DNA of 5,077 nt from Phycisphaerae bacterium (GTDB lineage: Bacteria > Planctomycetota > Phycisphaerae > UBA1845 > Fen-1342): positions 1 to 5,077 of the forward strand of contig JALHOX010000014.1 in the NCBI GenBank assembly GCA_022842805.1. The letters run 5' to 3'. This document shows positions 1 to 5,077 of the stretch, piece by piece. A program made the position numbers and the translations under genes. The notes under the pieces are model-generated. The model was not told the DNA's origin. It saw only the letters and a program-made list of their open reading frames with translations, and searched no databases. Numbering within the stretch: position 1 is the first letter of the stretch; the number at the start of each line of letters is the position of its first letter.

Positions 1-894
1 GATGGCGACGACGATGAATTTTCCGAGAATCAGATCAACCGAGGAGACAGGCGCGACCATCAGCGTTTCGAGCGTGCCGCGCTCGCGCTCGCCGGCGGTC
101 AGGTCGATGGCCGGATAAATGGCGCCGGTGATGGTCATCATGATCAGAATCAGCGGCACGATTTGTGCGATGACGGATACGCCCGACTTTTCCGGCGAGG
201 CGATATTGGACGACGCAATCTTCAGCGGTTCGATATAGGCCCGCGCGAGGCCCAGCTTTCGCAGGCGCTGTTCGGTGAGCGCCTCCGCTTTTCGCGAAAA
301 GATGCCCGCGAGACCCGTCTGCGCCATCTGCGCGCGAAAATCGGTCTCGTCGACAAACATGGTGACCGCGAGCGATTCCTGATCATCCGCTGTCGGCGGT
401 CGACCTTCCATCGTGATGCCGACGTGGACGGCGCCCTCGCGGATCGCCCGCCCCAGGTCGGGGATCACCAAGATCTCATACTTCGGCGGCCGCTCGTAGA
501 CGTTTTGTCGGGCCGCGGCGACGGCCTCGTTCTCGCGTTCTCTCGTCGTCAGCGGCGGCTTCACCGGTCGAGAGGTGGCGTCGTTCGTCTCCGGCTGTTC
601 GTCCAGGCCCGGAAGTTCTTCGGCCGCCACGCCCGGCGCGCCCTTGCGCCGCGCCAAGTCAGTGTCGATCAGTTGTCGCAACCATCTCCCCACCGCTTCG
701 TTCTGCACGCCGACGGTGAACGTCTCCTGGCGCAGCCGCGACGTCTGATACTCAAACGCCTGCAGCGAGCCGAGCATCAGCGCCGGATAGAGCACGATGG
801 GCAGGAGCACCATCGCCAGCACGGTGCGATGATCGCGCAGCGTGTCGCGGGCTTCTTTCAGCCAGATGGTGTTAATGCGCGAAAGTCGGCTCAT
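1..894 (-). CDS. NatB-type ABC-2 exporter permease, 3' end beyond window
   Basis: Membrane subunit of an ABC exporter, partner of the ATPase encoded just upstream. The ATG at 894 lies inside the ATPase gene and overlaps its end by 23 nt. No clear Shine-Dalgarno precedes it, so translational coupling is likely. The 298 visible residues are: a short cytoplasmic N-terminus (about 1-20, with IWLKEARDTLRDHRT, typical of the family); a first membrane segment at about 24-44; a large soluble, presumably extracytoplasmic region at about 45-235; a second membrane segment at about 239-262; and the motif GERERGTLETL at 268-278, followed by MVAPVS, which is diagnostic of NatB-like ABC-2 permeases. The soluble region contains a charged, Pro-rich stretch at about 85-120. 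The frame is still open at base 1, so the remaining membrane helices are outside. Family members transport Na+ or unknown substrates. The substrate here is not determinable, and a fused C-terminal CPBP protease domain is possible but unseen. Confidence 0.9.
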   Translation of the reverse strand, partial: MSRLSRINTIWLKEARDTLRDHRTVLAMVLLPIVLYPALMLGSLQAFEYQTSRLRQETFTVGVQNEAVGRWLRQLIDTDLARRKGAPGVAAEELPGLDEQPETNDATSRPVKPPLTTRERENEAVAAARQNVYERPPKYEILVIPDLGRAIREGAVHVGITMEGRPPTADDQESLAVTMFVDETDFRAQMAQTGLAGIFSRKAEALTEQRLRKLGLARAYIEPLKIASSNIASPEKSGVSVIAQIVPLILIMMTITGAIYPAIDLTAGERERGTLETLMVAPVSSVDLILGKFIVVAI

Positions 895-1714
895 CCGGAT
901 GCACCAGCGAGAGGAATACTTCGCTCAATCGGTCCTTGCCCGTGCGGGCGCACAGCTCGGCCAGGCTGCCTTCGGCGATCAGGGTGCCGCTGTGCATCAG
1001 GCCGATGCGCCCGCACAGCCGCTCGATTTCGTCGAGCGCGTGGGTGCTGAGGAGAATGGCCTTTCCCAGCGCCGCCTGCTGCGCGATGAAGCGCAGAATC
1101 AGCCGATTGCTGATGACGTCCAGTCCCAGCGTCGGCTCGTCCATGATCAAGATCGGCGGATCGGCGATCAGCGCCCGGGCGATATTCGTGCGCTGCTTCT
1201 GTCCGGTCGAGAGCGCGCCGCAGCGCGTTTCCTTGAATTTGTGCATCTCCAGCAGCTCGACCAGCGCCTCTACCCGCTCGTCGATCGCCTCACGCGAAAG
1301 ATCGTAGAGCACGCCGAAATAGCGCAACACTTCGATCGGCGTCAGCCGTGCGTAGAGACCTGTGTTGGAGGTGAGAAAGCCGATCTTGCGGCGAACGAAC
1401 TCGGGCTCGTCGGTCGCGTCGTAGCCGCTGATCTCCACCCGCCCCGACGCGGCCCGCAAAAGGCCGCTCACGATCCGCAGCGTGGTTGTCTTGCCCGCCC
1501 CGTTCGGTCCCAGCAAACCGTAAATCTGCCCCGCCCGCACTTCGAAGCTGACATCGCGCACGGCTTCGATCTCGCGCCCTTCGGGCGTCGGGAAGAGCTT
1601 GCGCAAATTCACCGCGCGAATCAGCGGCGGCGCGGCATTTGACGCGTCCGCGGCAACAGCCGAGGGTGCGGGCGCTTCGGATCGCGCGATTTCATTCGCC
1701 GCCGAGAGTTCCAA
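872..1714 (-). CDS. NatA-type ABC exporter ATP-binding protein
   Basis: Cytoplasmic ATPase that powers the permease encoded next to it. The 280 residues hold one complete nucleotide-binding domain: Walker A GPNGAGKT at 69-76, signature LSTGQKQR at 168-175 (LSTGQ rather than LSGGQ), Walker B ILIMDEP at 188-194 with the catalytic Glu at 193, D-loop LGLD at 196-199 and the switch His at 225 in STHALDE. The Q-loop position reads IGFLTSNTGLY at 111-121, with Ser where most ABC ATPases have Gln. This spacing and the LSTGQ motif fit the NatA group (COG4555-like). The first ~30 residues are an Ala-rich extension with no counterpart in the core fold. The start is TTG: no ATG or GTG exists in frame between the upstream stop at 1811-1813 and residue 1, and AGGGA lies about 8 nt upstream. 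GTG at residue 35 or CTG at 31 are weaker alternatives. The stop overlaps the permease start by 23 nt. Na+ export is only one possible role. Confidence 0.93.
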   Translation of the reverse strand: MELSAANEIARSEAPAPSAVAADASNAAPPLIRAVNLRKLFPTPEGREIEAVRDVSFEVRAGQIYGLLGPNGAGKTTTLRIVSGLLRAASGRVEISGYDATDEPEFVRRKIGFLTSNTGLYARLTPIEVLRYFGVLYDLSREAIDERVEALVELLEMHKFKETRCGALSTGQKQRTNIARALIADPPILIMDEPTLGLDVISNRLILRFIAQQAALGKAILLSTHALDEIERLCGRIGLMHSGTLIAEGSLAELCARTGKDRLSEVFLSLVHPDEPTFAH

Positions 1715-1721
1715 ACCGTCG

Positions 1722-1727
1722 TTCCCT
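1722..1727 (-). promoter_or_regulatory. Ribosome binding site supporting the TTG start of the ABC ATPase
   Basis: The minus strand reads AGGGAA here, 7 nt before the TTG at 1714. No ATG or GTG is available in frame upstream before the stop at 1811-1813, so this site is the main reason to place the start at the TTG. Confidence 0.55.
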
Positions 1728-1739
1728 GCGCCGCCCGCC

Positions 1740-1756
1740 CTCCGCGGATTGCGGAG
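1740..1756. repeat. Inverted repeat (6-bp stem, 5-nt loop) upstream of the ABC ATPase gene
   Basis: CTCCGC at 1740-1745 and GCGGAG at 1751-1756 are perfect complements around the loop GGATT. It lies 26 nt upstream of the ATPase start in the 130-nt gap after the lipoprotein gene. There is no T-tract on either strand, so it is not a typical intrinsic terminator. A role as a transcript-stabilising or attenuating hairpin is possible but unproven. Confidence 0.45.
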
Positions 1757-1780
1757 CGCCCGGCGGCAGCTGCTGTCGTG

Positions 1781-1796
1781 GCGGCGTGGTCGCCGC
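1781..1796. repeat. Inverted repeat (6-bp GC stem, 4-nt loop) between lipoprotein and ATPase genes
   Basis: GCGGCG at 1781-1786 and CGCCGC at 1791-1796 are perfect complements around TGGT. The stem is all G/C and lies about 50 nt past the lipoprotein stop on the minus strand. No U-run follows in the transcript. It could protect the 3' end of the lipoprotein mRNA or help a Rho-type termination, or it could be chance in GC-rich DNA. Confidence 0.45.
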
Positions 1797-1844
1797 GCGG
1801 CCAGGGCCGGCTATCGGACCTGAACGAACGGATGGTAGCGGCGA

Positions 1845-2117
1845 CTAGTCGAACAAATCCTCCAAATCATCGAAGAAGTCGTCAAAGTCATTATCGAAAC
1901 CGCACGAATAGCAGCCGAACGGCCCGCCAAATCCGCCGAACGGTCCGCCGAAAAACGGATTGCCGTAAAAGAACCCGCCTTCGTCGAGATCGAGCTCATC
2001 CGCCAACTCTTCGATGCCTTCAAAAAACTCCTCGGTGTCGCCGCAGCCGGTGGTGACGGGCAGCCCGAAAGCGAGCAGCGAACCGAGCGCGATAGGGGCG
2101 ATAAACCGACGGTTCAT
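1845..2117 (-). CDS. Small secreted acidic Phe/Gly/Asp-rich putative lipoprotein
   Basis: I do not recognise a family. The 90 residues begin with a signal sequence: MNRR, a hydrophobic core at about 5-21, then VTTGC with Cys25 as the probable lipidated residue. The lipobox is weak, with Thr at -3 where Leu is usual, so plain secretion is an alternative. The mature 66 residues are extreme in composition: about 14 Phe, 13 Gly, 12 Asp and 8 Glu, with no Lys, Arg or His. They comprise an acidic helical stretch, a Gly-Phe segment with the near-repeat GGPFGGFGGPFG, a CYSC pair, and an Asp/Phe tail ending in DLFD. The start at 2117 is chosen because it opens directly on the signal peptide and has GGAGG 11 nt upstream. 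An in-frame GTG at 2168 would add 17 residues ahead of the signal and lacks a ribosome site. Function is unknown; metal binding or disorder-driven assembly at the envelope are guesses. Confidence 0.72.
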   Translation of the reverse strand: MNRRFIAPIALGSLLAFGLPVTTGCGDTEEFFEGIEELADELDLDEGGFFYGNPFFGGPFGGFGGPFGCYSCGFDNDFDDFFDDLEDLFD

Positions 2118-2128
2118 GTCTCTATGGA

Positions 2129-2133
2129 CCTCC
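2129..2133 (-). promoter_or_regulatory. Ribosome binding site of the small lipoprotein gene
   Basis: The minus strand reads GGAGG (GGAGGT with the next base), a full match to the Shine-Dalgarno core, 11 nt before the ATG at 2117. The spacing is slightly long but usable. It decides for the 2117 start over the upstream GTG at 2168. Confidence 0.65.
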
Positions 2134-2134
2134 A

Positions 2135-2157
2135 AATCGAACATCCGATAATCGAAC
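2135..2157. repeat. 8-bp direct repeat upstream of the lipoprotein gene
   Basis: AATCGAAC occurs at 2135-2142 and again at 2150-2157, 15 bp start to start, separated by ATCCGAT. It lies immediately upstream of the GGAGG ribosome site. Tandem half-sites of this kind can bind a regulator, but the 15-bp spacing is not an integral number of helix turns, and if translation began at 2168 the repeat would encode the two Phe-Asp pairs. The regulatory role is a guess. Confidence 0.35.
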
Positions 2158-2208
2158 GGGCGATTCACAGCGGCACGCGGCCGACCTCATACCGGCAGCC
2201 GCGGACGC

Positions 2209-2234
2209 GCGCGGCCCGCCAGTTGGCGCCGCGC
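2209..2234. repeat. Strong GC hairpin between the 727-aa gene and the lipoprotein gene
   Basis: GCGCGGC at 2209-2215 and GCCGCGC at 2228-2234 form a perfect 7-bp stem. Inside it GCC (2218-2220) and GGC (2225-2227) can pair around AGTT, leaving two bulged C residues. It is the most stable structure visible in the 193-nt gap (2118-2310). Without a following U-tract it is not a standard terminator. It may separate expression of the lipoprotein gene from the upstream operon or lie in its leader. Confidence 0.5.
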
Positions 2235-2245
2235 TAAATCCACAG

Positions 2246-2258
2246 ACTCCGACGGAGT
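2246..2258. repeat. Short inverted repeat (5-bp stem, 3-nt loop)
   Basis: ACTCC at 2246-2250 and GGAGT at 2254-2258 flank GAC. It lies about 53 nt past the stop of the 727-aa gene on the minus strand. There is no U-tract and the stem is short, so function is doubtful. No convincing -35/-10 pair was found in the surrounding gap. Confidence 0.3.
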
Positions 2259-2310
2259 ACGACGGGGTTGTATTCAAATCGGAACGCTCCCCCCGGAGAC
2301 GCGGCGATCG

Positions 2311-4494
2311 CTAGCGGCTCGACTGAATCGTCGTTTCGGCGGTCCGCTTGCGCTCTTCGCGGGCGCGAGCCGCGTTCGACTTGCGGAACTCATCCATGCC
2401 AGCCGGCATCGGGAACGCCGCCGCGGCGTCGAAGTCGTAAAGACCGCATTCCTCGGTGAGCGGGGCGGCCAGATCGTCATAGACGAACTGCTTGAGCGAC
2501 AGCGGCAGATTACGCCACAGCTTCACTTTGTTAATCAGCGTGTTCTGACCTGGCGCGGGCGTCGCGAGGATGGTGCTCAAGATGTCCTGCTGAATGTCGC
2601 CGAAAGGCGGCAGCTTGCGGCGTTCGGCGAGGTCGGTCTTTTTGTCTTCCATGTACTTGTTCCATAACTCCGAGGCGCGCTCGACGGCCTTGTTGTAGCG
2701 CGAGACTTTGCCGCGCGAGAGCTCTTCATAGCCCATGCTGAGCATCTCGCTGATCGCCGCGTAGGCGTCGCGATAGTTCGCCAGACTGTCGTAGAAGCGC
2801 GCCATCGCGAAGTCGTGCAGCGGGCGGGCGTAGTTGTCCTGCAGCTCGCCGTCGGGCTTGCGGCCGTAGGCGTTGGCGAGATAGCGGTAGTAGTGCATGG
2901 CCTCGGCTTCGCGGCCGCGGATGTAGAGCAGACAAATGGCCTCGGTCAGAAAGTTCACGTGGCCGACGCGATAGATGAACCCAACGCCGCCGCCCTCTTC
3001 CGGCTTGGGGTCGAGGAAGCTGCCGTAGCGAACGAAGGCGCGGTGCATGGCGTCGACGAAGTTGAGGTTGGGGTTGGTGTCGATGTACGACATATGCACG
3101 TTGGCAGGGTCGGGCTCAAAGGTCAGGTCGCCGCGCGAGAAGAGGTTGCGAACGCTGAAGAACATCAGGCGCGCGGTGTTGACGCGGTCGTTTTGGAAGG
3201 TGCTGAGCGTTTCGCCGCCCTTGATGAGCGAAAGCGTGACCCAATAGAGCGAGTGGGCGTCGACGCAGCGCCAGTCGAGCGCACCGAACTCGCGCACGCA
3301 GAACTGCATGTGCGAAAGATCGAGCTTGTAGACCTCGCGCAGCACTTTTTTCTGCAGATAGTGGTAGACGGCCTGCGCCGGGGCGGCGAACTCGTCGCCG
3401 CCGAGGGCGGCGCGGAACTCGCTCAAATCTGACTCTTTGGCCGATTCGAGCGGAGTGCCACGACGCAGGGAGAGCAGGATCGACGGGGGGTCGACCAGCT
3501 TGCGATAGCGCTTAAAGAAGGTCCACGCCAGGCCGCCTTCGTTCCAGTAGTCGTCTTCGGTCAGCGGATCGTCACGCAGGATGACGCCGACGCGGCGCAG
3601 CCGGCTGACGATCGCCGCCGCTTCGGGGTCGGCCATCAGGTCTTTGAGCTTGTCCGGGGCCTGGGCGATCTTTGAAATTTCGTCGTACGCCGCGCGCTTG
3701 GCGACCTGCGCCTCAAACTTGTCGCTGGCGCGGTCGAGCTCTTCGAGTTGTTCGGCGGTGGGCGGCTTGCGGTCGACGTAGTAGACCAGCGGCTCGTTCT
3801 TCATGCGCTCGCGGATCTTGGCGTCTTCCAACTCCGCCAGGCGGGCCAGCTTGAGCATGAGCTGGTCGTCGGCAACGCCGACCGGCTCAAACTCGCCGGG
3901 CTTGTCGATGGCTTCGACCGGCTCGGGCGGCGCGCCGAAGATGAGGTGCATGCGCCAGGCCCAGTTGCACTTATAGACGTAGTGATAGTCGTCGACCATC
4001 TCGCCCATCTTGTTGTTGTAGATCCAGGCGAGTTGCTTATAGAGGTTGAGCGCGCGGGGGTTGAGCGGGATGCCCTGATCGCGGAGCAGCTTGGCGCCGT
4101 TGTAGACCCAGTTCCAGCGCTCCTGCGGCGTGTAGGTCGTGACCGAGATGTTCCAAGCCTGGTTCCAACTGACGAATTCCCAGACCGAGGGGAAGCGCGG
4201 CTGGAGCGTGCAGATCCAGTTGCCGAGCTCGACCGCGTCGAAGTAGCGACCCTGCTCCTTGTAGTTCTCCGCCCGCAGAAACGCGATGTTCGTCAGCAGG
4301 CTGCGAAACGCGCCGAAGGCCTGCACAAAGAACGCATACTCCGGCGGAGTGTTCTTTGCGATCTCGGCTTCGTCGCCGAAGGTCGTGAGCTTTTTGCGGC
4401 CTTCATTGATGCCGGGGACGAGGCGCGAGGCGGCGAAGATCAGCCCGCAGCATGCGAGCAGAGCGACGACTTGCACCCGACGTGGAGTGGACAT
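2311..4494 (-). CDS. Membrane-anchored 727-aa protein with TPR-like helical regions, function unknown
   Basis: No characterised function is recognised. The protein has one hydrophobic segment at about 8-26, after a basic N-terminus (PRR), so it is either anchored with the body outside the cytoplasm or cleaved there. Residues 60-120 (FRSLLTNIAFLRAENYKEQGR onward) look like a TPR pair rich in Trp and Tyr. Residues 150-190 continue with aromatic-rich helices. Residues 210-275 are charged and could form a coiled coil. Around 403-420, FGALDWRC followed by DAHSLYW looks like a conserved family motif. Residues 515-590 are again TPR-like (LYIRGREAEAMHYYRYLANA; NYRDAYAAISEML). The C-terminal ~25 residues are charged and probably disordered. 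The ATG at 4494 has GGGAG 9 nt upstream. It sits 57 nt after an ABC-2 permease gene, which suggests an operon and a role as an exporter accessory or scaffold protein. Similar uncharacterised proteins behind ABC-2 permeases in Planctomycetota are recalled, not checked. Confidence 0.85.
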   Translation of the reverse strand: MSTPRRVQVVALLACCGLIFAASRLVPGINEGRKKLTTFGDEAEIAKNTPPEYAFFVQAFGAFRSLLTNIAFLRAENYKEQGRYFDAVELGNWICTLQPRFPSVWEFVSWNQAWNISVTTYTPQERWNWVYNGAKLLRDQGIPLNPRALNLYKQLAWIYNNKMGEMVDDYHYVYKCNWAWRMHLIFGAPPEPVEAIDKPGEFEPVGVADDQLMLKLARLAELEDAKIRERMKNEPLVYYVDRKPPTAEQLEELDRASDKFEAQVAKRAAYDEISKIAQAPDKLKDLMADPEAAAIVSRLRRVGVILRDDPLTEDDYWNEGGLAWTFFKRYRKLVDPPSILLSLRRGTPLESAKESDLSEFRAALGGDEFAAPAQAVYHYLQKKVLREVYKLDLSHMQFCVREFGALDWRCVDAHSLYWVTLSLIKGGETLSTFQNDRVNTARLMFFSVRNLFSRGDLTFEPDPANVHMSYIDTNPNLNFVDAMHRAFVRYGSFLDPKPEEGGGVGFIYRVGHVNFLTEAICLLYIRGREAEAMHYYRYLANAYGRKPDGELQDNYARPLHDFAMARFYDSLANYRDAYAAISEMLSMGYEELSRGKVSRYNKAVERASELWNKYMEDKKTDLAERRKLPPFGDIQQDILSTILATPAPGQNTLINKVKLWRNLPLSLKQFVYDDLAAPLTEECGLYDFDAAAAFPMPAGMDEFRKSNAARAREERKRTAETTIQSSR

Positions 4495-4503
4495 CGACGA
4501 AAT

Positions 4504-4508
4504 CTCCC
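4504..4508 (-). promoter_or_regulatory. Ribosome binding site of the 727-aa gene
   Basis: The minus strand reads GGGAG 9 nt before the ATG at 4494, which supports that start. A small hairpin at 4509-4522 directly abuts it. Confidence 0.6.
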
Positions 4509-4522
4509 AGCGCCCCCGCGCT
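4509..4522. repeat. Hairpin (5-bp stem, 4-nt loop) abutting the ribosome site of the 727-aa gene
   Basis: AGCGC at 4509-4513 and GCGCT at 4518-4522 are perfect complements around CCCC (GGGG in the transcript). In the mRNA it ends exactly where the GGGAG ribosome site begins. It could hold the site open or serve as an intercistronic processing or stability element. It is short, so chance is possible. Confidence 0.4.
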
Positions 4523-4551
4523 CGAAATCACAGATTTTCAATCAATAGATG

Positions 4552-5077
4552 CTATACCTGCACTGCCGCGATCTCCCGTCGGGAGAAAATGAACCAGCCG
4601 ACGGTCAGCAGCACGACGCCCGAGAAGGCCAGCATGCGGCCGAAGCCCTGCCCCAGCAGCGCGTAGCTGATCACCTCGCCGTCGACCAGTTTGCCGCCGC
4701 CGCTGAAGGCGACGAAATCCGGGAAAACGTGGAGGAAGGGGACCAGGAAGTATTGCCGCACGAATGGGCCGAAGCGGCCGTAGGGGTCGACGTCGGCGTC
4801 GAACATCTGCATGTTGGCGCCGATCGACTCCATCCAGAACGGGTGCGCCACGCCGATGAGATAGACCGTGAAGGTGCACAGACAGGCGACCGGGAAGGAG
4901 ACAAAGGTGCTGAAAAACAGGCCCATGGCGGCCAAAAACGCGAGCTGCAGGAAAATCAGCGTGACGGCCCGCACGAAATTGGCCTCAAACGTGTCGACCT
5001 TGTAAAGAATTTCCAGCGAATTGTTGTCGGCGAAAAAGATCTTGACCGGATCGTTGGGCGAGAGCGGGTTGGTGACG
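4552..5077 (-). CDS. ABC-2 type transporter permease, 5' end beyond window
   Basis: C-terminal 174 residues of an integral membrane subunit of an ABC exporter; the frame is open through the right edge. From the first visible residue there is a soluble stretch (1-34), membrane segments at about 37-58 and 60-78, a soluble or re-entrant section at about 80-145 containing an FPDFVAF motif and GEVISYALLGQGFGRM, a last membrane segment at about 148-165, and the C-terminus FSRREIAAVQV. The pattern of PDF-type loop, final helix and RRE tail matches ABC-2 permeases that I recall from Planctomycetota and related groups. A GTG at 4974 is an internal Val, not the start, because coding continues upstream without a stop. 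The ATPase partner is expected beyond the right edge; the ATPase at 872-1714 instead pairs with its own overlapping permease. The 727-aa gene follows after 57 nt, probably in the same transcript. Substrate unknown. Confidence 0.8.
   Translation of the reverse strand, partial: VTNPLSPNDPVKIFFADNNSLEILYKVDTFEANFVRAVTLIFLQLAFLAAMGLFFSTFVSFPVACLCTFTVYLIGVAHPFWMESIGANMQMFDADVDPYGRFGPFVRQYFLVPFLHVFPDFVAFSGGGKLVDGEVISYALLGQGFGRMLAFSGVVLLTVGWFIFSRREIAAVQV

Noticed and set aside
163..1050. Plus-strand open frame of 295 codons opposite the NatB-type permease
   Set aside because: Arg-rich, low-complexity product antisense to a permease with a diagnostic motif; a shadow frame.
842..1642. Plus-strand open frame of 266 codons opposite the ABC ATPase
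   Set aside because: Antisense to a complete ABC domain with all catalytic motifs; the product resembles no family.
1715..1844. Intrinsic terminator after the lipoprotein gene
   Set aside because: The hairpins present have no U-tract in the minus-strand transcript.
2118..2168. Longer lipoprotein starting at GTG 2168
   Set aside because: No ribosome site before the GTG, and 17 polar residues would precede the signal peptide; ATG 2117 has GGAGG upstream.
2249..2277. Possible promoter for the lipoprotein gene with TTGAAT as -35 (minus strand, 2277-2272)
   Set aside because: At 17-nt spacing the -10 position reads CGTCGG, which has no resemblance to TATAAT; no sigma-70 promoter can be supported.
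2815..3432. Plus-strand open frame of 205 codons
   Set aside because: Antisense to the 727-aa gene; its Val/Ala/Glu-rich product follows the complementary codon bias.
3748..4548. Plus-strand open frame of 266 codons opposite the 727-aa gene
   Set aside because: It is antisense to a well-supported minus-strand protein, its product has no recognisable domain, and long antisense frames are expected in GC-rich coding DNA.
4552..4974. Short permease starting at GTG 4974
   Set aside because: The same frame stays open to the window edge with sensible protein sequence upstream, so the GTG is an internal Val.

Overview
The window is GC-rich, bacterial, and coded almost entirely on the minus strand. 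Five genes run right to left: an ABC-2 type permease (5' part missing), a 727-residue membrane-anchored protein with TPR-like helical stretches, a tiny acidic putative lipoprotein, a NatA-type ABC ATPase, and a NatB-type ABC permease (3' part missing). There are no RNA genes, mobile elements, CRISPR arrays or phage genes. The C-terminal style of the first permease and the large helical protein behind it resemble, from memory, genes of Planctomycetota (perhaps Phycisphaerae-like). That placement is an inference, not something the sequence proves.

Right part (2311-5077): the permease ends at 4552 and the 727-aa gene starts 57 nt later behind a good Shine-Dalgarno, so the two look co-transcribed. 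The permease probably works with an ATPase encoded beyond the right edge. The 727-aa protein has one N-terminal membrane segment and a long, presumably non-cytoplasmic helical body, so it may be an accessory factor of that exporter. Its function is not known to me.

Middle (1715-2310): a 193-nt gap with a strong GC hairpin and an 8-bp direct repeat precedes a 90-aa putative lipoprotein. Its mature part is about three quarters Phe, Gly, Asp and Glu and has no Lys, Arg or His. A further 130-nt gap with two perfect 6-bp hairpins separates it from the ATPase. No hairpin in either gap has a U-tract, so no intrinsic terminator can be called.

Left part (1-1714): the ATPase (TTG start) and the permease overlap by 23 nt and form a translationally coupled NatA/NatB-type ABC exporter. 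NatAB of Bacillus exports Na+, but many relatives have unknown substrates, so the substrate here is open. The permease leaves the window just after its diagnostic GERERGT motif. In related bacteria such permeases can carry a C-terminal CPBP protease domain, which this window cannot show.

The window thus holds parts of two separate ABC-2 class exporters with two poorly characterised envelope proteins between them. The long plus-strand open frames are shadows of the minus-strand genes.
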